Positions 18,618 to 27,100 of a stretch of DNA of 64,000 bases are shown here, piece by piece. The stretch spans positions 124,001 to 188,000 of the forward strand of contig NZ_VULO01000003.1 of NCBI RefSeq assembly GCF_009696615.1, given 5' to 3'. The number at the start of each line of letters is the position of its first letter. Position 1 is the first letter of the stretch. The translations under genes and the position numbers were made by a program. Source of the DNA: Scrofimicrobium canadense (lineage in GTDB: Bacteria; Actinomycetota; Actinomycetes; Actinomycetales; Actinomycetaceae). The notes below the pieces were generated by a model, which worked only from the letters and a program-made list of their open reading frames with translations, had not been told where the DNA came from and made no database searches.

Positions 18618-19391
18618 TTACGCCGTTGTCTCTAGGGAGAATTCGAGGTCGCCCAGAATGAAGGTCCCACTCAAGCGGCCGCCTCCATCGAGTTCGGCCT
18701 CTGAACCATCATCAGCTACTAAAAAGATCCCATTTGTCGAATCCAAGTCCTCAATGATCCACCCCTCTGTCTCACGTGAGAGGCGCGCATGGGTTTTTGA
18801 GACTGTGCGAGTAGCGTCTTTGACGTTAATGAGTTGAACATCCGTTTCCCAGGCTGAAGGATCCAGCTTTCGACCGATAATTACAGTATCTGCTTTGAGT
18901 GGGATTCGACTTCCATCTGGAAGCACGATGGAAACCGGCTGACGACGACGAACCGCTAGAACCGTCTTTTCTTCTGGCTCATCATCCACCTGGACCCTGC
19001 GTTTTACTGGCGCTGCGGGCACCTCAACTGGCTGCGCCACCGGTGCCGAAGGCGGACGGTAGGATTCTTGGGGAGTCTGCGGAACCGGCAAATCTGATCT
19101 CCCGGGTGCTGGCGCCACGCTTCGACGAGGCGTTGCTAACGGAGTCAACGGATCAAGAGGGGTCGGAACCTGAGACACCACATCTGCGGCCGACAAGTCG
19201 TTTGACCGACTCACGGCGGGAGGCTGCTCTACGGGAGGACCTGTGGGCGTTGGGGGCTCTGGGACTTGTGCTGTCGGAGCAGTGGGCAGCGGACGGATCG
19301 GCTTCCATCCGGGAGGAGGCGGAGGTACGGGGGGCAGGTTATGTCCTGTCGAATGCGGCATCGACGGTGACTCATTCTTTTTGGATGCCAT
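18618..19391 (-). CDS. FHA-domain protein with Pro-rich N-terminus
   Basis: FHA domains bind phosphothreonine. Residues 1-130 are Pro/Ala/Gln-rich and probably disordered, with several PxxP stretches. Residues 163-257 form the FHA domain: VIIGRK (strand 3-4 Arg), SKTHARL (198-204) and DLDSTNG (215-221), all key residues present. Just before the domain, T143 lies in EEKTVLAVRRR, which matches the DxTVLAxR repeat of the tail-anchored protein in the same operon. A phosphorylated T143 could bind the domain in cis, as the N-terminal site does in GarA/OdhI. This is inference. Its ATG overlaps the preceding stop by one base. Confidence 0.92.
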   Translation of the reverse strand: MASKKNESPSMPHSTGHNLPPVPPPPPGWKPIRPLPTAPTAQVPEPPTPTGPPVEQPPAVSRSNDLSAADVVSQVPTPLDPLTPLATPRRSVAPAPGRSDLPVPQTPQESYRPPSAPVAQPVEVPAAPVKRRVQVDDEPEEKTVLAVRRRQPVSIVLPDGSRIPLKADTVIIGRKLDPSAWETDVQLINVKDATRTVSKTHARLSRETEGWIIEDLDSTNGIFLVADDGSEAELDGGGRLSGTFILGDLEFSLETTA

Positions 19392-21817
19392 CAGCTAGTC
19401 ATTCCCTTTTCCTGTCGGTTTTTCTTCTTAAATGATCTTAGAGACAGTTTAGCCCGCCACTGCTTCTTGGCTGCCTCATGGCCAGCCAAAGTGGCTCGGG
19501 CTGAAGCGACCACGTCCCAATAATGCTTGGCATCTGCTTCACTAATGGGGTCCGATGAAAAGGCGGCAAAATCAGCCCCGTTGGCCAGGTATGAGGCCTT
19601 TTCATCATATGGATCATAGAGCATAGCCAGTTCGCTTCGCGTGCTCACACCAGGTCCAGGCAGACCGAAGTCGATAGCTTCATCAACAAACTGTTCCCAT
19701 CCTGCAACGACGCGTTTTCTGGGATCAGTGTTGCGGTATCGCGATGAACGGCGAAGTGCTTTCGCACCAAGAATTGCAATAACGGGTAATACCAGCAACA
19801 ACAGGATCAGCGCACCAATACCGATGTTTCTCCAAATCCTCGCTGATGCCTGGTCGGATAATTCCGGGGATGTGTTTGAAGCGTCCAGTGCTTCTGTGTC
19901 TTGCGGGTATCCTGCAGGAGGCGGAATAGACTCAACCTGTTTTGGCTGAACAGGCGTGTAGTTTTCTGGATCTGCTCCCTGTTGTGGTTCTGGCAGTGGT
20001 GCCATTTCCCACTGCGGTGTCACATCAAGTGGGGCCCAAGCACCTGTCGCCGCATCGCGCACTTCAATCCAAGCAGATATATTCCGTCCAAAGCAGGTTC
20101 CGTCTTCACAAGGGGGGATCGTGAATCGGTCTTCATGTTCGCGGCTCAAGACTGCGCCGACCACTACTCTGACGTCGTATCCTAAATGGTCGGCAATAAG
20201 GGCTGCGGCTACGGCAAACTGTTCGTCATCACCAGTCGTAGCGACAAGCATCGCGGGGTCCGTATTGGCTGGCAGCGAAAGCTGGCGCTGTAGCATCTCT
20301 GAGAACATCGTTCCCACCCGCCCCGCAGAATGTCCTGGGCGAGAAGGAATCGGTATCACTTCTCCAAGGTCAGCTGCCCATACTGGCGGTTCCTCACTAT
20401 TCACATCCAAGGAGTGACTGAGGTATCCGCGTGAACGCAGCCGGGAAATGAGCTCTACTAACGATGCGCCATCTGAACCCAGATCCTGGGCTGCGACCCA
20501 CTGCGCCACCGATGATGGCACCTGGTCGTGTGCGGCCCACTGGTGGTCATTAGATGGGCGAAATGATGTCACTTCTGACTGCGCTACTGTGTACGGCGCA
20601 CTCTTGATGCGGTAGCGATCCCCCTCAGACAGACCGCCATCTGCAGTCTGTAGCCCAGTGGCGTTGGATCGACTGTAAAAGAATCCATCATTGAGGCTTT
20701 GCGCATTGGCTCCGGTGAATGTGATCGATTCGAGCTCACCAACAAGGGGAACCCACGCTCCTGTATAGTCGCGAATTTCAAAAGTAGTTTCTTCGCTTGG
20801 ATTGGACGTAGGGAGGAACGAAGGAACCCTCACAAATGTGCTGCTGTCTGCAGGGCTGGCGGACAACAACGTCGCAGTTTTTCCATCGTAATGGTCCAAA
20901 ATGGCGAGGCGAACCCTCTCACCTGCCCCATCGACTAAGAACAATGGCTGGCTATAGTGCTCGTCATCAAAAAATTGCCTGTAGCTAACTAATGGGCTCA
21001 ACTGTTGTTCAGCAAACAGCTCAGGGTCGGTACCTTCACGTAATGTTGTGCGGCCACTGTGAGCCATCATTGGTGTGACCAGTGCTGCTATCACAACAGA
21101 TAGGGCAACAATCACCACCCCGCTGACACGTCGAAGTCCTTTACCGGCTTGTCCGCGTTGCACCACACTAGCGCCCGACCTGGTTGTAGCCGAGCGAAGT
21201 GAGTTCTTTCGTATTGCTGCTAGGCGCCACACTGCCCATCCCACCGTCAGCGCCGTGGCGACTACTCCCGTAATCAGTTGAGCAGAATAGGGAATCTGAA
21301 AAGGAAACCATTCGTTCCTAGTTCCCAATAAAGCAGATTCCACAATGAAAACCCACGCTGGGACGGCAGCCCAACCCCACCACCTGCGTAGCCTCCAGGC
21401 GAAAAGAAATGTTATAAGAGTAGTGGTAAACAATAAGAAGAAGGGAAGGGCCAGTATTTCTTGGTAGGTGCCAAGTGGCATGTCAAGGGTGAGGATGTTT
21501 TTCCAGCCGGTCACGGGAGCAATCACGATGCCCATAAGAGCTGCACCGATCCGCGATGGCTGTGAATACAATGATGGACTTGCCACGAGTAAGCCCAGAG
21601 CAACGTATGTCCCGCAAGCGACCAGCAAGGTGTGCCACCACTGCCACTTCCTGGCAAGGGATACTCCTGCCACCACGTTTCCAGCGACGATAGCGGTAAC
21701 GGCAACAAGTAGGTACCATGGCGTTTCGAATATCGGCCACGCTGACGCCGCTGCAACAGCAAGAAGGGCATTGAGTAACATGTCAGCCCACAAACTGGGA
21801 GTGAGGAAGAGTTTCAT
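19391..21817 (-). CDS. transglutaminase-like membrane protein, catalytic residues lost
   Basis: The 808-aa protein has about six N-terminal membrane segments (to about residue 260), a large external region and one further membrane segment (about 670-695) followed by a cytoplasmic tail. This is the TgpA/DUF3488 plus transglutaminase-core plan. The core segment reads GDDEQFAVAAALIADHLGYDVRVVVG: Asp531 occupies the place of the catalytic Cys (normally GxCEQFA). In NISAWIEV, Ser581 replaces the His of the HAW motif, while the later Asp in PLDVTP remains. Two of three catalytic residues are missing, so it should be a pseudoenzyme, perhaps a binding module for wall peptides. It overlaps both neighbours (4 nt and 1 nt). 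Confidence 0.85.
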   Translation of the reverse strand: MKLFLTPSLWADMLLNALLAVAAASAWPIFETPWYLLVAVTAIVAGNVVAGVSLARKWQWWHTLLVACGTYVALGLLVASPSLYSQPSRIGAALMGIVIAPVTGWKNILTLDMPLGTYQEILALPFFLLFTTTLITFLFAWRLRRWWGWAAVPAWVFIVESALLGTRNEWFPFQIPYSAQLITGVVATALTVGWAVWRLAAIRKNSLRSATTRSGASVVQRGQAGKGLRRVSGVVIVALSVVIAALVTPMMAHSGRTTLREGTDPELFAEQQLSPLVSYRQFFDDEHYSQPLFLVDGAGERVRLAILDHYDGKTATLLSASPADSSTFVRVPSFLPTSNPSEETTFEIRDYTGAWVPLVGELESITFTGANAQSLNDGFFYSRSNATGLQTADGGLSEGDRYRIKSAPYTVAQSEVTSFRPSNDHQWAAHDQVPSSVAQWVAAQDLGSDGASLVELISRLRSRGYLSHSLDVNSEEPPVWAADLGEVIPIPSRPGHSAGRVGTMFSEMLQRQLSLPANTDPAMLVATTGDDEQFAVAAALIADHLGYDVRVVVGAVLSREHEDRFTIPPCEDGTCFGRNISAWIEVRDAATGAWAPLDVTPQWEMAPLPEPQQGADPENYTPVQPKQVESIPPPAGYPQDTEALDASNTSPELSDQASARIWRNIGIGALILLLLVLPVIAILGAKALRRSSRYRNTDPRKRVVAGWEQFVDEAIDFGLPGPGVSTRSELAMLYDPYDEKASYLANGADFAAFSSDPISEADAKHYWDVVASARATLAGHEAAKKQWRAKLSLRSFKKKNRQEKGMTS

Positions 21818-23178
21818 TCCAACGCCCCTCTGCTCATCAAATGACGTAGGTCTTCAAGCAATCCCACTGTCATCACGTTCAGATCTCCGAGCCTACGCAC
21901 TGTCGGTTCAGCACTGAGATCACAGATAACCGTCAGTATGGGGATTCCTACGGGCATAGATAGAGCAGCATTGCGAATCTCACCCGTTGTCACTGCTGAG
22001 CCGACGACTAGAAGTGCGATCGATACAGAATCCGCATTTTCAGCGGCTTGCGCGACAACATACGGAAAAGAGGCAACCCTTTGGAGACATTTCACTCCTG
22101 AGAAGCCATCAAGCATAGACAAGGGGGTAAGGGTACTCAAATGCACCAGGCCGCGTACTTCTTCTGATGCGAACGGCGGGGCTTCTTGTCCCATTGCGAT
22201 GCTGAGGTTTCGTCCGTCTCGAAGACCCCGTAAGCCCAGCGAGGCGGCGACACTGACAGCCAGCTCAAATTCTTCATTATCTTGATAGCCGCCTTCTTGC
22301 ACATCAAGGACCACCAACATCTCGGAACGCCGTGTCTCTTCGAATTGGCGAACCATGAGTTGCCCGGTTTTTGCTGTCGATTTCCAGTGGATTTGGCGCC
22401 GAGAGTCACCTACTGCGTATTCACGAATGGCATGAAAAGCTAAGTCATCGTTGATTAACTTCGCACTTGGACTGCCCTCCAAGTCTCGCACGTATCCGCT
22501 TGCACTGTGTGGCAACACCGTCGTCAGCGGGTGAATGTACACACGATGTTTGTCAGGCCACGTTCGCTCACGTCGCAAAAGACCGAGTGGATCGCCGGTG
22601 GAGACGTGGGGAGGTCCAACATCTATGATGCCACGTCGAGAAGTCGAGATATCGATTTTTCTATCGGTAACTGCTTTGGAACTGAGGAAAGGAATAGGCA
22701 GTTCTACCATCCCGGCACCAACGGGAAGTTCGATGGTACCTGGCAGTGCCGGGCTTCGCCTTATATTAGTAACTCGCACGGTTGCTGGCAGATCCTGCCC
22801 CACAGTGACGCGGTCTTTTTCTACTATCAGACTCACGTCGTAGCCTTTGTGTCCGACGAGGAACGGAAGGGAGAGTAGTAACAGAACACTTGACGCCGCT
22901 CCAGCGGCAATGAGCTCCGCCCACCCAAAAGTCATACCGCAAGACAATCCCGCAACGGCAAGGAATATGACCAGCCATCCTGCAGGCGAGACCGTTTCAC
23001 GGACCGCTTTCCACGCCAGGAGCAAACTCTTCTTCGAGTGCAGCCAAGCCCGTCCCATTCCTGCACGCCGCTCAGCGCGCCGCTTTTCCCGCGCGCCACC
23101 AGGGGTTCTAGTCCTCCCGGTGGCAGTCCCGCGCGTGGTACCGGTGCGGTCTCTTGGGCGTGGTGAAGTAGAAGTCAA
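21814..23178 (-). CDS. DUF58-family membrane protein
   Basis: DUF58 proteins travel with MoxR ATPases and are thought to be their clients or partners. The 454-aa product starts with a basic, disordered stretch (1-55), has two membrane segments (about 65-105), then a beta-rich domain. It then has the DUF58 signature: IREYAVGDSRRQIHWKSTAKTGQLMVRQFEETRR and the following vWA-like VVLDVQEG. It overlaps the next gene by 4 nt (ATGA) and follows moxR with a 4-nt overlap. Confidence 0.92.
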   Translation of the reverse strand: MTSTSPRPRDRTGTTRGTATGRTRTPGGAREKRRAERRAGMGRAWLHSKKSLLLAWKAVRETVSPAGWLVIFLAVAGLSCGMTFGWAELIAAGAASSVLLLLSLPFLVGHKGYDVSLIVEKDRVTVGQDLPATVRVTNIRRSPALPGTIELPVGAGMVELPIPFLSSKAVTDRKIDISTSRRGIIDVGPPHVSTGDPLGLLRRERTWPDKHRVYIHPLTTVLPHSASGYVRDLEGSPSAKLINDDLAFHAIREYAVGDSRRQIHWKSTAKTGQLMVRQFEETRRSEMLVVLDVQEGGYQDNEEFELAVSVAASLGLRGLRDGRNLSIAMGQEAPPFASEEVRGLVHLSTLTPLSMLDGFSGVKCLQRVASFPYVVAQAAENADSVSIALLVVGSAVTTGEIRNAALSMPVGIPILTVICDLSAEPTVRRLGDLNVMTVGLLEDLRHLMSRGALE

Positions 23179-24143
23179 GCGAGTGCTCCCGCTGTGGGGG
23201 GAACAACATCGAGGAGTATTTGCCCCACTATTGCTTCAGCCGTCACACCTTCAAATTCTGCCTCCGGTTCAAGAATGAGTCTGTGCGCTAAAACAGGGAC
23301 GGCTAGAGTCTTCACATCGTCTGGAGTGACAAAACCGCGACCGTGCGCACAGGCCCAAGTCTTTGCCATGCGGGTCAGTCCGATGGCGCCTCGCACAGAG
23401 GATCCTAGCCTGACCTGCGTGGCAGTGCGGGTTGCCTCAACTAAGCGAGAAATATAGTCCAATACCGCTGGGTCTGCGTGAACACCGTTGGCAATATCGA
23501 CCATCTCGATGACTCTCTGCGGGGCAATGATTGCCGCAACAGCACGTTTGGCGGCCCCAGCACCCTGCAAAATACTCAACGTCGATGCCGCATCAGGGTA
23601 TCCCAGAGAAGTCTTGAGGAGGAAACGGTCAAGTTGGGCTTCGGGGAGACGATAGGTTCCTGCCTGTTCTACGGGGTTTTGAGTGGCGATAACCATGAAT
23701 GGATCACCCACTTTGCGACTGATCCCGTCAACAGTCACCTGTCCTTCTTCCATCACCTCGAGAAGAGCTGACTGTGTCTTGGGGCTGGCACGGTTGATTT
23801 CGTCAGCTAAGACTACGTTGGCGAATACTGGTCCTGGGTGGAATTCAAACTCGCGGTTTTTTTGGTCGTAGACAGTGATGCCTGTGACGTCGCCTGGAAG
23901 TAGGTCGGGGGTGAACTGAATGCGCTGCGACGTACCGTCTATGGATTCCCCCATGGCGCGGGCCAGTGATGTTTTCCCTGTCCCAGGAACGTCCTCAAGA
24001 AGAAGATGCCCCTCAGAAAGCATTGTTGCAAACGCAAGTTCGACGGCATGTTTCTTCCCAAAGATCACCTGTTCCACGTTGCTGGTTAGACGTGAAAAAA
24101 CGTCCTGAAACCAGGCTGCCTGTTCTGGCGTCACTGCGTTCAT
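23175..24143 (-). CDS. MoxR-family AAA+ ATPase
   Basis: MoxR ATPases act as chaperone-like remodelers, usually with DUF58 and vWA proteins. The 322-aa product has Walker A (residues 52-59, VPGTGKTS), Walker B with VVLADEINRA (110-119), sensor 1 around IATQNPVEQAGTYRLPEAQLDRF, and the C-terminal lid domain. There is no vWA gene in the operon. The DUF58 protein's own vWA-like fold may take that role. Confidence 0.95.
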   Translation of the reverse strand: MNAVTPEQAAWFQDVFSRLTSNVEQVIFGKKHAVELAFATMLSEGHLLLEDVPGTGKTSLARAMGESIDGTSQRIQFTPDLLPGDVTGITVYDQKNREFEFHPGPVFANVVLADEINRASPKTQSALLEVMEEGQVTVDGISRKVGDPFMVIATQNPVEQAGTYRLPEAQLDRFLLKTSLGYPDAASTLSILQGAGAAKRAVAAIIAPQRVIEMVDIANGVHADPAVLDYISRLVEATRTATQVRLGSSVRGAIGLTRMAKTWACAHGRGFVTPDDVKTLAVPVLAHRLILEPEAEFEGVTAEAIVGQILLDVVPPTAGALA

Positions 24144-24166
24144 GAGTTCTCCTTATATCAGGTGTT

Positions 24167-27100
24167 TTAGGGAATGTCTGGGTCCGTGGCGGTGCAGGAC
24201 CACTCGATAATGTGGCCCCATGAGGTAGACACGGTGACTTTGCCTTCTTGGCTGAAGTCCCAGTCTTTAAGTCCGGCCCCGGGACTGTTGTCGGCAACAG
24301 ACTTGCTGAAGCTACTCTGCTGATCAGAGGCCGGACACGCACTGCCAGCATCGGGGAAAACAACCTTAGCTGTGTAAGGAAGAGAATCGGCAGCCGCCCC
24401 CACAGGGGTCCCCGATTCAGACCATACGTCTTCCCTTGAGGCATACGCTACTATCGCTGGCGTAACTCCAAAGGTAAAGAGTGAACCAATCTCACCAGCG
24501 GATACTCTCCTATCACCTGAGCGGTAGTCAAACGTGTAGTTGTCCGAGGTGACTCCGGTGGGCGGATCAACAATCGAGACTGAATTCCACACCCACTGAT
24601 TGCCGCCACTAGTGACAGGAGTCTTGTTGATGCGATAGGTTCCGCCACTTGCTGGGGCTTGAACGCCAATGGGCACTTGCACCAGTTCTGATTGCCACGT
24701 TCCGTATTCCCCATTCCTCGCGCAAGCCCTAACAGTGATGTTTTCTCCGGGCTTTGCGGTCAACTTACTTTCTAGTGTCAGTCCGTCAGTGTCAGCCACG
24801 CATTCTCCCACACCGAATACCACACCAACCTGGGTCTTCGCATAATCACCAATCGCCCCATTTGCTAAAACCTCAACAGACACTATTATGCCTTTGTCAG
24901 TTTTCTGTACTTGCGGAGTGCCTGCCACAGGAATCGGTGCACCAATGCCGTGTACTCCCGAAACTGTCAGACTCTCACCTTCCGCACTGCCACCGGCAAT
25001 GGTCGGAACTTTCAGCGACGACACTGGAACGATTGTGAACGTCGTGGCCGTATCGTTACTGACCTCCACGTCAAGAGTCGTCGTCGGCTTACTTGCAGGA
25101 TACTCCCGGCCGTTAACCACAAAACGATCAGTCGTCGAATCCACATTGACAAGGGTGATCTTGGCTCTGCCACCTTCATTTCCATTGACCACCGGCTCCC
25201 ACCCACCTGACGCTGGCTTTTTTGGAGCCCGGTATGCCCACGCACGGACCGTTGCGGCGGTGCTGGATTGTCCAATGGAGTTGACTGAATGCACGGTGAA
25301 TTCAGTTTCCGCCCCTAGTTCGAGCCCCTCAATCAGACAGAGCTCTCCCACAGCACATGTCACCGGTGCTCCATGCCCACTGACAACGTAGCCGGTGACC
25401 GCAGGGTAAGACTCCCCCTGGGCAACCGGTCGTAGAGTTACCGAGTTTTCAGAGTAGCCAGCCCACTCAACTGATGCGGGCGCCTTCGGATATCCTTGCA
25501 GGTCAACAACAACTGTGCCGTTGCCTGTGCGTCCTTGCGCATCGGCAACCGAGAAGGGGATAGTGCAGGTACCGCCCGGAGTCTCACGCGTCGACACTAA
25601 GGTGATCGAGGAACCCGCAGCTTCAGGCGTGGCGTCGCAACCAGAGGCCTCTCCCACAGACTGCAAAGTCAGTGGTGTTCCTGGCAACGGATTAACTTCA
25701 CCGGCCACCCCAATCACAGGGACCGTACACGGCTCTCCGGCGATGCACTGCTGGGTTACCGTTGCGCCTTTAGGAAGGGTTGTGGGCGCGGGACCAACAG
25801 TGAGATTCAGCTTACCTGGAGCCGTTTGAGGATGTGAAGGTACAGTCACGGTCACGGTCTCAGCATTGCCCTGCCGGGCATTATCGTTGCCAGTGATAGT
25901 GAGTTGTGATCCTTGGTGTTGGACTTCAAATAGTTCACCGTGTGTTTCGACAGCAAAAGTAAGTCCCTCCCAGCGCGGCTCCCCCTCCCACTGGACCATT
26001 TGTCGTAGGTCGTAGGTCGCCTCTTGCCCTGGAGATACCTCAAAAGAAGCATTGCGGAGCACGGGTTGTGGCTCGTTAGGAATAATTTTGAGACTGAGAG
26101 TGAGGTAGGTGTAATACTCTTGACTGGATACTTTCACCGGAATCGTACAGGTGTCTTTCCACGGGGCTCCTTTACCCGCCGCATATGTCAATGTGGAACC
26201 GGAGACCGAGCACGATGCTTCGCCGCGTATCCCTGACGCGCGTACTTCGGTTGCGTTGATATCAAGAGACTCATCCCGGGGATGCGCTATGGCCTTATTC
26301 AAGTTCAGTGAAACGGATTCTCCTTCATTCACCTCGGCTTGGGAGAATCCTGCCCTAAATGACAAGTGGACGTCATGCACCCCTGGAATGCGCAAAAAAC
26401 CATATGATGATGCAGCCTCGCCAGTGAAGGTCGTTCCTTCGACTCTGAAAGGAACGATTTTCCACTGTTGTGGAACGGTTCCAGAGATTGACCACCCTGA
26501 GGCCTTGAAGTCAGATTCGTCTTTCCACAAGGACATGCTCAGGTCAGATACGTCGCCGGTATTCCATACCACCTTGTCTTTGACCACATCAATGCCGCGC
26601 GGTAACCGTTCTAAGGATTCGGCTGTCAGAGTTGTGTCTTGAACAATGGGAGCATCTGGGACCTTGCCTCGAACTACTTTGATGACAATGAGTCCCATTG
26701 ATGTATCGCCGTGTTGATTACTGACCGTATATATGTACGAGGTGGTGCCCAGCTCTCCGCCAGCTTTGATGCGGACTTCACCGCTCTTTTCGTCGACGTT
26801 AACCAATCGATCTTTGAGCTGTTGATATTCGCGCGACCCGTCAAGCGCATTAGGCACGACACTGACCAGTGCAAGCGGTCCGCCAGCAGGATCGATATCC
26901 GTGGCAGCGGGGTACACAACAGCTTCCGAATCGGTACCCTGTTGGACTTGGAGGTAGTCAGAGAAAGTAATCGGTCGCGGGTCTGCCTGCGCGTCCAATA
27001 TTCCCACCCGAACTGGCGCGACTCCAACCTCGCCGCGGCTATCGCGAACCTGATATTCAAATACGTCCTGACCGCTCACGCCTGGACGTGCGGTGTAAAT

